Source of the DNA: Marinobacter sediminum
GTDB taxonomy: Bacteria; Pseudomonadota; Gammaproteobacteria; Pseudomonadales; Oleiphilaceae
Length of the DNA: 64,000 bases
Reading direction: 5' to 3'
Assembly (NCBI RefSeq): GCF_023657445.1
Contig: NZ_JAGTWY010000001.1
Coordinates: forward strand, 3,224,001-3,288,000
Position 1 is the first letter of the stretch; each line of letters opens with the position of its first letter. Below the pieces are notes generated by a model, which saw only the letters and a program-made list of their open reading frames with translations, did no database searches and was not told the DNA's origin. Positions 48,061-57,716 of this stretch are shown piece by piece. Position numbers and translations under genes: made by a program.

Positions 48061-48855
48061 TTACACCGCAACCGGCGCGGATGTCTTTTTTGAACCGTGG
48101 CGACGAACCATCTCCCCGGCCAGCGCCAGATAAGCCACAGCTCCCTTGGAAACACGGTCGTATTTCAGGGCCGGCATGCCGTAACTCGGTGCCTCGGCCA
48201 GCCGGACATTACGGGGAATCACCGCACGATAGACCTTTTCGCCGAAATATTCATTGAGCTGGCTCGACACGTCCAGGGTCAGGCTGTTGCGGGGGTCGTA
48301 CATGGTACGCAGTATGCCCTCAACCTGCAGGTTCGGGTTCACCGTTTCCTGGATCTGCTCGACGGTATTCATCAGCGCTGCCAGGCCTTCCAGTGCGTAA
48401 TACTCACATTGCATGGGAATCAGCACGGAATCGGCGGCAGACAGGGCGTTGACCGTCAACAGGCTCAGCGACGGCGGACAATCGATCAGGATGTAATCGT
48501 AATTATCACGAACCGTATTCAGCGCCAGACGCAGGCGATGCTCCCGGCCAATTTCGTTCATCAGCTCCACTTCTGCCGCAGTCAGATCGCCGTTGGAAGG
48601 CAAAATGTCAAAACCGGAGGCTTCAGCACGGAAGATTACCTCGGCGGCAGAGGCGCGCTTGGTCAGCAGATCGTAGCCGGATAATTCAAGCTCGTTCTTA
48701 TCCACACCGCTGCCCATGGTGGCATTGCCCTGGGGATCCATATCGACAAGCAATACCCGGCGTTTGGTGGCGGCCAGTGAGGCTGCAAGGTTGACGCAGG
48801 TGGTGGTTTTACCCACACCGCCTTTCTGATTGGTCACTGCAATCACGCGCGCCAT
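48061..48855 (-). CDS. parA: chromosome partitioning ATPase ParA
   Basis: This Walker-type ATPase (264 residues) has the deviant Walker A KGGVGKTTCVNLAASL (about 11-26), the A' motif DMDPQGNATMG and Walker B LIDCPPSLSLLTVNAL. It binds non-specific DNA as a dimer and moves ParB-parS complexes. The short N-terminus, without an HTH, marks the chromosomal (Soj) type. It lies between rsmG and parB as in Pseudomonas. Confidence 0.97.
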   Translation of the reverse strand: MARVIAVTNQKGGVGKTTTCVNLAASLAATKRRVLLVDMDPQGNATMGSGVDKNELELSGYDLLTKRASAAEVIFRAEASGFDILPSNGDLTAAEVELMNEIGREHRLRLALNTVRDNYDYILIDCPPSLSLLTVNALSAADSVLIPMQCEYYALEGLAALMNTVEQIQETVNPNLQVEGILRTMYDPRNSLTLDVSSQLNEYFGEKVYRAVIPRNVRLAEAPSYGMPALKYDRVSKGAVAYLALAGEMVRRHGSKKTSAPVAV

Positions 48856-48876
48856 ATCTCGCCTCCTGTTGGGGGG

Positions 48877-49521
48877 TTACTGGGAATCATCTGCCCGGGC
48901 GATCACCAACAGGTGTCGTTCGCCATCCGCACCGGGAACTTTCAGGGAATGGCGGGATTTTACCTGCCAGCCGGCCGGAAGGGCAGCCACCTCATCATCC
49001 GGAAACTGACCTTTCATGGCAAGGAACTCGCCCTCATTCGCCAGCAGATCTCCGCACCAGTCCACCAGATTCTCAAGCGCCGTAAAGGCCCGGCTACTGA
49101 TCTGGGTGAACGGTTGCTCCGGTTTACAGTCCTCGGCACGACCATGTATCACCTGAACATTTTTCAGGCCAAGTTCCAGCACGCACTGATTGAGAAACCG
49201 GGTTTTCTTGCCGTTACTGTCCAGCAGGGTGAATTGCCTCTCTGGCAAGGCAATCGCCAGCGGAATGCCCGGCAGACCACCACCGGCACCAACGTCCAGC
49301 AGATGATCAGTGGTCACCCAGGACAGGATGCTGAGGCTGTCTAACAACTGCCGGGACACCATAGCCCGTTCATCGCGGACCGCAGTCAGGTTGTATGCCC
49401 GGTTCCACTTGTTGAGCAGGGCCAGAAACGCAAGCAGCCCTTGCTGCCGCTCCTCACTGAAGGCCAGGCCCATCGTCGCCAGCCCGTCCCGGAGCTGGCG
49501 TTGCCAGAGTTCGTTGGTCAT
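48877..49521 (-). CDS. rsmG: 16S rRNA (guanine-527-N7)-methyltransferase
   Basis: This 214-residue Rossmann methyltransferase has the SAM motif LLDVGAGGGLPGIPLAIALP, the conserved NLTAVRD and the basic segment near SRAFTAL. It methylates G527 in 16S rRNA. The gene is coupled to mnmG nine bases upstream, the conserved gidAB pair. Confidence 0.96.
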   Translation of the reverse strand: MTNELWQRQLRDGLATMGLAFSEERQQGLLAFLALLNKWNRAYNLTAVRDERAMVSRQLLDSLSILSWVTTDHLLDVGAGGGLPGIPLAIALPERQFTLLDSNGKKTRFLNQCVLELGLKNVQVIHGRAEDCKPEQPFTQISSRAFTALENLVDWCGDLLANEGEFLAMKGQFPDDEVAALPAGWQVKSRHSLKVPGADGERHLLVIARADDSQ

Positions 49522-49530
49522 GGTTTCGGG

Positions 49531-51417
49531 TCAGGCACTCTGTTTACGAAGCAGGTCACGCTTCTTCAGGTGCACCAGGATCTGGCTGACCGCCGCCGGA
49601 GTCACCCCCTGAACCCGGGAAGCCTGGGCCACGGTTTCCGGGCGAACTGATTTGAGCTTCTGCTTGATCTCGTTGGACAAGCCTCCGATGACGTCGTAGT
49701 CCAGATCCACAGGCAATGCCGTGTTCTCATTCCGGCGCAGGCGCTCGATCTCATCCGCCTGGCGGGAAATGTAGCCTTCATATTTGATTTCGATTTCGAC
49801 CTGATCGGCCACATTCTGGTCTTCGGCGTGCTCGGCACCGATCTCGGCAATGTGACTGTAATCAATCTCCGGCCGACGCAGCAGCTCAGCCAGGGTCTGA
49901 TCCCGGTTCATCGGTTGTTTGAGGAGCCTGTTGGCGCGTTCCCCGGCCTCGTCATTCGGATGGATCCGGGTGGATTCCAGACGGCTGCGCTCTTTGGAAA
50001 TGGCTTCACGCTTGTCATTAAACTTCTGCCAGCGATCATCATCGACCAGGCCCAGCTTGCGGCCGGTCTCGGTCAGGCGCAGGTCGGCGTTGTCTTCCCG
50101 CAGGATTAAACGGTATTCCGCCCGGCTGGTGAACATGCGGTATGGCTCACTGGTGCCCATGGTGATCAGATCGTCTACCAGAACACCCAGATAGGCCTCG
50201 TCACGGCGCGGATACCATTCCTCTCTCTCCTGGGCCTTCAGTGCCGCATTGATGCCCGCCAGCAGGCCCTGGGCCCCGGCTTCTTCATAGCCGGTGGTAC
50301 CGTTGATCTGGCCTGCGAAGTACAGCCCCTGGATAAACTTGGTTTCCAGGGTATGGCGCAGGTCCTGCGGGTTCAGGAAATCGTACTCAATGGCATAACC
50401 CGGCCGGGTAATGTGGGCATTTTCAAAGCCCGGAATCGACCGCACCGCCTCCAGCTGGATATCGAACGGCAGGCTGGTGGAAATGCCATTCGGGTAGAGC
50501 TCGTTGGTGGTCAGGCCCTCGGGCTCTACGAAGATCTGATGCGAATCCTTGTCGGCGAAGCGGTTCACCTTGTCCTCGATGGACGGACAGTAACGCGGCC
50601 CGATGCCTTCAATGTTCCCGGCGAACATGGGTGAACGGTCAAAGCCGCTGCGAATGATGTCGTGGGTTCGCTCGGTGGTGCGGGTCACGTAACAGCAGAT
50701 CTGCTCCGGGTGCTGGTCCCGGCTACCGGTAAAGGACATCACGGGCGCGGGATTGTCGCCCCACTGCTGCTCCATAACCGAAAAGTCCACACTGCGGGCA
50801 TCGATGCGAGGCGGAGTGCCGGTTTTCAGGCGGCCCACGTTAAAGGGCAGCTCACGCAGGCGTTTGGCCAGTGCATTGGCCGGGGCATCGCCGGCACGGC
50901 CGCCGGAATGAGCCTGCATGCCGATGTGGATAACACCGCCAAGAAACGTGCCGGTGGTGAGCACTACGGTTTTGGCGTTGAACCGGATACCGGTCTGGCT
51001 CACCACACCGGTTACTTCGTCATTTTCCACGATCAGGTCATCTGCAGCCTGCTGGAACAGGGTCAGATTGGGCTGGTTCTCCAGCGTGTGACGAATCGCC
51101 GCCTTGTAAAGCACCCGGTCAGCCTGGGCACGGGTCGCACGAACAGCAGGGCCCTTGCGGCTGTTCAGAACCCGAAACTGGATGCCAGCCTGGTCCGTGG
51201 CATGGGCCATGGCACCACCGAGGGCATCAATCTCTTTCACCAGATGACTCTTGCCAATACCGCCAATGGCCGGGTTGCAGGACATCTGGCCCAGGGTCTC
51301 AATGTTGTGAGTCAGCAGCAGGGTCTGCGAACCCATGCGGGCCGCTGCCAGAGCGGCTTCAGTGCCGGCATGGCCGCCACCAATGACAATGACATCGAAA
51401 CGGGTCGGAAAATCCAC
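49531..51417 (-). CDS. mnmG: tRNA 5-carboxymethylaminomethyluridine synthase subunit MnmG
   Basis: The start is taken at GTG 51417 ([18 protein letters not shown]), with GAGG upstream; the frame extends 27 codons further with no family similarity. The 628-residue FAD protein works with MnmE on the wobble uridine of tRNAs. Motifs are [35 protein letters not shown], the redox Cys region YCPSIEDKV and [17 protein letters not shown]. mnmE is not adjacent in this window. Confidence 0.96.
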   Translation of the reverse strand: MDFPTRFDVIVIGGGHAGTEAALAAARMGSQTLLLTHNIETLGQMSCNPAIGGIGKSHLVKEIDALGGAMAHATDQAGIQFRVLNSRKGPAVRATRAQADRVLYKAAIRHTLENQPNLTLFQQAADDLIVENDEVTGVVSQTGIRFNAKTVVLTTGTFLGGVIHIGMQAHSGGRAGDAPANALAKRLRELPFNVGRLKTGTPPRIDARSVDFSVMEQQWGDNPAPVMSFTGSRDQHPEQICCYVTRTTERTHDIIRSGFDRSPMFAGNIEGIGPRYCPSIEDKVNRFADKDSHQIFVEPEGLTTNELYPNGISTSLPFDIQLEAVRSIPGFENAHITRPGYAIEYDFLNPQDLRHTLETKFIQGLYFAGQINGTTGYEEAGAQGLLAGINAALKAQEREEWYPRRDEAYLGVLVDDLITMGTSEPYRMFTSRAEYRLILREDNADLRLTETGRKLGLVDDDRWQKFNDKREAISKERSRLESTRIHPNDEAGERANRLLKQPMNRDQTLAELLRRPEIDYSHIAEIGAEHAEDQNVADQVEIEIKYEGYISRQADEIERLRRNENTALPVDLDYDVIGGLSNEIKQKLKSVRPETVAQASRVQGVTPAAVSQILVHLKKRDLLRKQSA

Positions 51418-51539
51418 AGTACACCTCGGAAATCGGGGGATAAAAACAGGGCGGCGAGTATAACGCCTCACCCGGGAAAATGCAGTCTGAATGCACAAAT
51501 TTTAACCAGACCCACGCCGGGTTGAAAGCCGCATAATCC

Positions 51540-51770
51540 GAACCCCGGGATAAAATGCTGAAAAATCCCTGTATCACGGGTAGTGGAAAACCGAAATTAT
51601 CTGCTTTTCAGAGGCTTGGCAGCACCTTCTAAGAAAAGTTTTCAAGAAAGTTATCCACATATTTTATTGCTGTTTAAGTGCTTGAAATATAGATTTAACT
51701 ATCTGTTTTCATTGAGATTAAAAATATTCATTCAGAGATTATCCGTAGGTTGTTCAATCAATTATCCACA
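51540..51770. other. AT-rich region with DnaA boxes; candidate oriC or DnaA-regulated region
   Basis: Two perfect DnaA boxes TTATCCACA (51651-51659 and 51762-51770, the second overlapping the end of the MFS gene) and a weaker TTATCCGTA (51739-51747) lie in the same direction. Between them is the most AT-rich stretch of the window (about 51660-51735), which could be an unwinding element. No GATC site occurs. In enterobacteria oriC lies beside mnmG; in pseudomonads it lies by dnaA, which is not in this window. It could therefore be the origin, a secondary DnaA cluster or a DnaA-controlled mnmG promoter. Confidence 0.45.
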
Positions 51771-53056
51771 GATTTTGCTGCTTCCAGACGCCGCAAATGC
51801 CATACCACCAGCAACACCACGGCATTGAGCATAGATAACAGCAGGAAAAAGCCGGGAATGCTTACCCCAAGGACACCAAGAACCAGAATCCCGGCCAGCG
51901 CACTGACGACCATGAACAAGGCATTAATCACGTTGAGTGCAGCAATGATACGGGCACGCTTGTCGCGTGGGGTTTCATGCTGGATGAAAGCATAAAGCGG
52001 AACGATAAACAGTCCCCCGCAGATACCGATACCCATCAGATCCAGCAGTACCCGCAAATACACCGGATCGGTCACAAGGGTCCACCAGGTGGACGAAACC
52101 GGCGCATCAGGAACCGCAAAGAACAAATCCATGCCCAGCAAGCTCAGACCCAACGCCCCCCAGGGCACTGGCACCAGGGAAACATGATGCTTGGTCAGCC
52201 GTTCACAGAGCATGGAGCCTATGGAGACACCAATGGTGAACATTGCCAGCAACAAGGTGACCACCGTTTCATCGCCCAGAAGGTTGGTACGGGCAAAGTT
52301 GGGGAACTGCGTCAGGTAGGCGGCGCCCAGAAACCAGAACCAGGAGATGGCCAGGATTGCCAGCAACACCGGTCGCCGCTCAGCGGCAACCGACATCAGG
52401 TGCCAGGTCTCTGCAACCGGGCGAAACCGGACCACAATATCGGCGCCGTGATTGCGGGTTGGGGGCACCTGACGGGCCGCCAGATAACCAAGCACCGCCA
52501 TGACCAGAACTGCGACAGCAGTGAGCTTCGCAGCCGTTTCATAGCCCATGAGCAGACCCGCAGCAATGGTGCCCATAAGAATGGCAACAAACGTCCCCAT
52601 GCCGACCAGGCCGTTACCACCGACCAGCTCATCATCCGCCAGAACCTGCGGCAGGATGGCGTACTTGACCGGCCCGAAGAAGGTGGACTGAGTGCCCATC
52701 AGGAACAGCAACACCAACAGCAGCTCATACCAGCCAAACCAGAGACCCAGTGCGGCCAGCCCCATAATGAAAATCTCCGCCAGCTTTACGTAGCGGATAA
52801 TGCGGGACTTTTCATAGCAGTCCGCCATCTGGCCGGCAATTCCGGAAAACAGAAAGAACGGCAGGATAAACAGGAAAGCGGAGAGATTGACCACAACGTT
52901 GACGGAAAGCCCCATCAACCCACCCGCACCGTAGGTAATCAGCAACAACAATGCATTCTTGAACAGATTGTCGTTGAACGCTCCGGAAAACTGGGTGAGG
53001 TAAAACGGGAGGAACCGTCGTTGCCCCAGCAAACGGAACTGACTGTGTGTAGCCAT
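51758..53056 (-). CDS. MFS transporter, lysophospholipid transporter (LplT)-like
   Basis: The start is set at 53056 (MATHSQFRLLGQRRFLPFYL) with AGGA upstream; 17 further codons are open. The 432-residue protein has about twelve membrane segments. The N-terminus FLTQFxGAFNDNLFKNAL, here FYLTQFSGAFNDNLFKNALL, and GTQSTFFGPVKYAILPQVL are typical of LplT and of the carrier half of Aas fusions. It probably flips lysophospholipids across the inner membrane. The acyltransferase and ligase domains of the fusion form are absent here. Confidence 0.82.
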   Translation of the reverse strand: MATHSQFRLLGQRRFLPFYLTQFSGAFNDNLFKNALLLLITYGAGGLMGLSVNVVVNLSAFLFILPFFLFSGIAGQMADCYEKSRIIRYVKLAEIFIMGLAALGLWFGWYELLLVLLFLMGTQSTFFGPVKYAILPQVLADDELVGGNGLVGMGTFVAILMGTIAAGLLMGYETAAKLTAVAVLVMAVLGYLAARQVPPTRNHGADIVVRFRPVAETWHLMSVAAERRPVLLAILAISWFWFLGAAYLTQFPNFARTNLLGDETVVTLLLAMFTIGVSIGSMLCERLTKHHVSLVPVPWGALGLSLLGMDLFFAVPDAPVSSTWWTLVTDPVYLRVLLDLMGIGICGGLFIVPLYAFIQHETPRDKRARIIAALNVINALFMVVSALAGILVLGVLGVSIPGFFLLLSMLNAVVLLVVWHLRRLEAAKSVDN

Positions 53057-53277
53057 GAATAATCCTGTTTTGGTGCGCGGTGTTGGCGATCTACGCCAAA
53101 TTTGCACTGAAATTGTGCCGAATACCCCGAGTCAGGCAAAACCGGAACAAACTAACACCACTGTTATCAGCTGCTTCGGGAATTTTGGCATGAAACTCGC
53201 TGAAAATACCTGCTCAACCGTTGGTATTCCTCGCCAGGACGGCTCTCCCGGAAACAATTATCTAAAGGTTCCTGACC

Positions 53278-54552
53278 ATGAGCAGCGTAGTCCGACTTTC
53301 CCGTCGCAGCCATAGTGGCACCGAGGGAGAACCCGACCCCGGAATTATCCACAGTCACGATTTCAGATCTGCCTACCAACCCATACTAAGCCCAACCCAC
53401 CAGAAACTGGTCGGCTACGAGGCCCTGGTCCGGGTCAGCCGGAATAAACACCCCATATCCCCCGTCGAGCTTTTCGAGCAGGCGGCGAATCTTAATCAGA
53501 CCCCGGAGCTGGACCGCCACCTGCTGCACTTGCATCTGTCCGGTTTTTCCGCGGGCGACAACCCGGTCTGGCTCTTTCTCAACATCAATCCGCATACCTG
53601 TGTTCATCCCGAAGCGTCATTGGAGCGACTGGCACAACAGTGCCAAAGCTGCGGCCTGCACCCTGAGAAAATTGTTCTGGAACTGGTTGAAACCGCCTCG
53701 GATAACCCCGAAGCGCTGATGGAATTTATCCACAAGGCCAAGGGTCTTGGTTTCCAGATCGCCATTGATGACTTTGGCATGGGCGACTCCAATTTCGAGC
53801 GCCTGTGGCGAATCAACCCCCTGATCGTCAAACTGGACCGCAGTCTGCTGGTGAACGCAGAAAACAATAACCGCGCCCGCCTGCTCCTGGAAAGCCTTGT
53901 ACGGATGATCCGTGAAAGCGGCAGCCTGGTGTTGCTGGAGGGTATTGAAAACGGTGCCCAGGCCAGAATTGCGCTGGATACGGAGGCAGATCTGCTACAG
54001 GGGTTTCTGTTTGCCAGACCAGGGGCGATCGCCGATGAAACGGTGGAAAAATCGGAAGCCCGCTTACGCACTGTCGTGGCCGATTCAGATGAATGGTGGC
54101 TACAGGATAGCAAGGACCAGGAAAGTTACCTGCGACTGCTGCGCTTTGAAATCATGGATGCCTGCCACCAGATCATGCGAACCAACCCTTTCAGGGAAAA
54201 CTGCAATCGCCTGCTGCAAATGGATGGTGTCAAACGCTGTTTCCTGCTCGACGGCAGCGGGGTCCAGCAAGGCAATCTTGCCCACGCCACCAACGACATA
54301 CACCGGGGCGGGTTCAACCCGTTGTATCATTCTGCCGGTGCACGCTGGGGCCATCGGGAATACTTCCGCAACGCCCTGGAACGGCCTCAGCACATCAACA
54401 GTTCACGACCCTATGTCGCCCTGCCAGATGCCCGGCGCACGGTTACGTTGTCCACAACCCTGCCGACAGAATCCGGTCAGCAGGTTTTCTGTGTGGATGT
54501 ACATCCTGATGAGGTCTTCAACGGCCAACTGTGCTTTCCACCCACACTCTGA
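53278..54552 (+). CDS. EAL-domain cyclic-di-GMP phosphodiesterase with C-terminal sensor-like domain
   Basis: This 424-residue protein has an EAL domain at about 28-250. Residues for catalysis are present: EAL (48-50), Asn103 (NINPHT), Glu135 (LELVET), DDFG (164-167), Lys185, Glu221 and Gln241. Loop 6 reads DDFGMGDSNF instead of the common DDFGTGYSS. The C-terminal part (about 280-420; FLLDGSGVQQGNL, SSRPYVALPDARRTVTLSTT) looks like a PDC/Cache-type fold in the cytoplasm, as in YkuI-like proteins. No membrane segment is seen. It is divergent from the MFS gene. Confidence 0.87.
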   Translation: MSSVVRLSRRSHSGTEGEPDPGIIHSHDFRSAYQPILSPTHQKLVGYEALVRVSRNKHPISPVELFEQAANLNQTPELDRHLLHLHLSGFSAGDNPVWLFLNINPHTCVHPEASLERLAQQCQSCGLHPEKIVLELVETASDNPEALMEFIHKAKGLGFQIAIDDFGMGDSNFERLWRINPLIVKLDRSLLVNAENNNRARLLLESLVRMIRESGSLVLLEGIENGAQARIALDTEADLLQGFLFARPGAIADETVEKSEARLRTVVADSDEWWLQDSKDQESYLRLLRFEIMDACHQIMRTNPFRENCNRLLQMDGVKRCFLLDGSGVQQGNLAHATNDIHRGGFNPLYHSAGARWGHREYFRNALERPQHINSSRPYVALPDARRTVTLSTTLPTESGQQVFCVDVHPDEVFNGQLCFPPTL

Positions 54553-54567
54553 ATGCAACCGGACCGG

Positions 54568-57500
54568 TCAGAAATCGTCGGCCTGTTTGCGCGGCGCGGT
54601 CGCCATTCCCGCGCCGCCGGCACTACCCGTTGCCTGACGCTCCAGTTCCCGCTCCACTGCGTTCGCGGACTTGGCAAACCGTGCCAGCAGGTTGTAAAGC
54701 ACGGGAATAATAAACAGCGTCAGGGTGGTCGCGAAAATCAGCCCACCAAGAATGACCATACCAATAGCCGTACGGCTTTCAGCGCCCGCGCCCGTGGCAA
54801 TAACCAGCGGCACAGCGCCGAAGACGGTGGAGATGGTGGTCATCAATACCGGCCGGAAACGCAGGCTGGCTCCCTCCAGGATCGCGTCCTTAACTTCATA
54901 ACCCCTGTCCCGGAGCTGGTTGGCGAACTCAACAATCAAAATACCGTTCTTTGCCATCAGCCCCAGCAGCATGATGATGCCGATCTGGCTGTATATATTC
55001 AGGCTGATCCCGGCCCACCAAAGGGCCAGCAGCGCCCCGGTAACCGCCAACGGTACCGACAGCATGATAATCAACGGGTGAATCCAGCTCTCAAACTGGG
55101 CAGCCAGCACCAGGAAAACAATCACAAAGGCCAGGGCAAAGGTCACGTAGATTGCGGCTGAGGATTCCTGGAATTCCCGGGACAAGCCCTTGTAGCTCAC
55201 CCGCGCTTCCGGTGGCAGGTTATCCACAGCCAGATTGTTCAGGTAGGTCAGCGCCGAGCCCAGGTCGTAACCATCTGCCAGGGAGGCACTGATAACCACG
55301 GCCGGCAGCCGATCGATCCGCCGTAAATCCGGGTTAGCACCCACTTCCTCCACCGATACCAGGGCTTGAAGGGGGATCAGGGTACCGCCCTCCCTCGGCC
55401 GCAGGAAAATCTGACCCAGATCGGCCGGGGTGGCACGGTCAGCATCAGCCGCCTGGACAATCACGTCATACTCACGGCCACGATCCAGGTACGTTGTCAC
55501 CTGCCGGGACGCGAGCATGGTTTGCAGGGTCAGGCCAACTTCCTCGACGGTTATATCCAGGTCCGCAGCCCGCTCCCGATCAATGGTCAGACGCAGTTCC
55601 GGCCGGGTCAGTTCAAAGTCTGTGTCCAGGTTCAGCAGATCCGGATTTTCCTTCGCCCGCTCGACGATTTCCTCGCTCCAGGCCTGGACCGATTCGTAAT
55701 CCGGGCCGGCAACAACAAATTCCACGGGCTGGCTGAATCCTCTCTGGCCCAGACCCGGAGGATTTACAGCCACCACCCGGATACCGGCAACCTGACTCAG
55801 TTTGCCCCGCAGCTCACTGGTGATCTGCTGCTGCTTGATGTCCCGCTGCTCCCAGGGCACCAGGCCCATGATCATGAAGGCGTTATCTTCTTCATCCCGG
55901 AAACCGACAATGGAGAGCAGACGACTGGCTACGCCGGACTCGAGGTAGGGCATCAGCTGTTCTTCCGCCTTGCGGACATAGTGATCGGTAAACTCTACCG
56001 TCGACCCCCGGGGGGCACTGGTCGGCATAATGATGACGCCACGATCTTCGGTGGGCGCCAGCTCCTGAGGCAGTTTCGGATAAACGACCGCAGCAGCGAT
56101 CAGCCCCACCACGCCCAGGCCGAGTAACAGGCCAGGCTGATTCAGGGAGAAGCGCAGCAGCCGTTCGTAACCCCGGGTCAAACCACTCAAAACCTTCTCG
56201 CTGGCCGCCCACAGGCGATGGCCCTCGGCTGATTCCGGACTGCGTCTGAGCCATTTCGAACACAGCATGGGCGCGAGGGTGAGCGCAACCAGACTGGACA
56301 CCACGACGGCAGCCGCCAGTGTGAAGCCAAATTCCGCAAACAGACGGCCGACGTTGCCCCCCATGAACGAGATGGGCACAAACACCGCGACCAGCGTCAG
56401 GGTGGTGGCAATAACGGCGAAGGCTACCTGTTTGGCACCGCGGTAGGAGGCCAGCAGCGGCGGTTCGCCATTGTCGATTCGGCGCTGGATGTTTTCCAGC
56501 ATCACGATGGCATCGTCCACCACCAGTCCGATGGCCAGAATCACGGCCAGCAGGGTCAGCACGTTGATGGAGAAGCCCAGGAAGCCCAGACCGATAAAAC
56601 TGCCGATGACCGCGACCGGAATCGTCACGGCCGGAATCAGGGTGGCACGCCAGGAACGGAGGAAGAGGAAGATCACCAGAATCACCAGGGACACGGCAAT
56701 CGCAAGCGTGGTTACCACTTCCTTGATCGAGGCCCGGATAAAGATGGATTCATCGTAGCTCTCAGCGATCGTTACTTCCGGCGGCAGGGTTTCCCGGATC
56801 TTCTCCAGCTCAGCCTGCACCGCATCAGAAACGGCGACTGTATTGGCCTTGGACTGGCGGATAATACCCATGCCGATAGCCGTCTGGCCGTTGGCGCGAA
56901 GACGGCTGACGTCGGATTCGACACCCATCTGAACGTTGGCAACCTCGCCCAGGCGCAGCAGCTCGTTGTCGTTTCGACGGATGACCAGTTCGCGGAACTG
57001 CTCTACTTTGGATAACCGGCCTTCGGCCCTCACCGTGAAGTTCCGGGTGGAAGAGTCGACTGAGCCGGCGGGCAATTCCACATTATTGGCGCGCAGGGCA
57101 CTCTCCACTTCCGCCACCGTGATATTCCTGGCTGCCAGCCGCTCCCTGTCGAGCCAGACCCGAATGGCGTAACGTCGTTCACCGCCGATACGGACATTTG
57201 CAACCCCATCCAGCACGGACAGACGGTCAGCCAGAACCCGATCTGCGAAATCACTCAGCTCAGCACTGTCCCAGACATCACTGCGCAGTGTCACCCACAT
57301 CATTGGGCGGGCATCGGAGTCAGCCTTGCGAACAACGGACGGATCCGCTTCTTCAGGCAACTGGTTTGCAACCCGGGAAACCGCATCGCGAACGTCATTG
57401 GCGGCGATATCCACATCCCGGGATGTGGAAAACTCGATACTGGTGCGGGATTCACCCTGTTCGGTAGACGACTCAATCGAACGGATACCTTCAATACCAC

Positions 57501-57714
57501 TGATGGCCCCTTCGACCACCTGGGTTATCTGGGTATCCACCACTTCCGCAGCCGCGCCGATGTAGTCTGTGGAAATCGACACCACGGGCGGATCAATGTC
57601 CGGGTACTCACGAACTGGCAGGCCCAGCAGGGCAGCCAGACCAAACACCACAATCAGCAGACTGAGAACCGTTGCGAAGACGGGGCGCTTGATCGAGACA
57701 TCTGAAAGAATCAC
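54568..57714 (-). CDS. RND efflux transporter, HAE1 family
   Basis: This 1048-residue inner-membrane proton/drug antiporter has twelve membrane segments with two large periplasmic loops. Hallmarks are RPVFATVLSLLIVVFGLAAL at the N-terminus, GLVVDDAIVMLENIQRR (proton-relay Asp pair near 405), and a second repeat ending GLMAKNGILIVEFANQLRD. The pore-domain start VREYPDIDPPVVSI places it nearer the MexK/VexF-type pumps than AcrB. It follows its adaptor by two bases. No outer-membrane channel is encoded, so it presumably uses a shared TolC. Confidence 0.94.
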   Translation of the reverse strand: MILSDVSIKRPVFATVLSLLIVVFGLAALLGLPVREYPDIDPPVVSISTDYIGAAAEVVDTQITQVVEGAISGIEGIRSIESSTEQGESRTSIEFSTSRDVDIAANDVRDAVSRVANQLPEEADPSVVRKADSDARPMMWVTLRSDVWDSAELSDFADRVLADRLSVLDGVANVRIGGERRYAIRVWLDRERLAARNITVAEVESALRANNVELPAGSVDSSTRNFTVRAEGRLSKVEQFRELVIRRNDNELLRLGEVANVQMGVESDVSRLRANGQTAIGMGIIRQSKANTVAVSDAVQAELEKIRETLPPEVTIAESYDESIFIRASIKEVVTTLAIAVSLVILVIFLFLRSWRATLIPAVTIPVAVIGSFIGLGFLGFSINVLTLLAVILAIGLVVDDAIVMLENIQRRIDNGEPPLLASYRGAKQVAFAVIATTLTLVAVFVPISFMGGNVGRLFAEFGFTLAAAVVVSSLVALTLAPMLCSKWLRRSPESAEGHRLWAASEKVLSGLTRGYERLLRFSLNQPGLLLGLGVVGLIAAAVVYPKLPQELAPTEDRGVIIMPTSAPRGSTVEFTDHYVRKAEEQLMPYLESGVASRLLSIVGFRDEEDNAFMIMGLVPWEQRDIKQQQITSELRGKLSQVAGIRVVAVNPPGLGQRGFSQPVEFVVAGPDYESVQAWSEEIVERAKENPDLLNLDTDFELTRPELRLTIDRERAADLDITVEEVGLTLQTMLASRQVTTYLDRGREYDVIVQAADADRATPADLGQIFLRPREGGTLIPLQALVSVEEVGANPDLRRIDRLPAVVISASLADGYDLGSALTYLNNLAVDNLPPEARVSYKGLSREFQESSAAIYVTFALAFVIVFLVLAAQFESWIHPLIIMLSVPLAVTGALLALWWAGISLNIYSQIGIIMLLGLMAKNGILIVEFANQLRDRGYEVKDAILEGASLRFRPVLMTTISTVFGAVPLVIATGAGAESRTAIGMVILGGLIFATTLTLFIIPVLYNLLARFAKSANAVERELERQATGSAGGAGMATAPRKQADDF

Positions 57715-57716
57715 GG

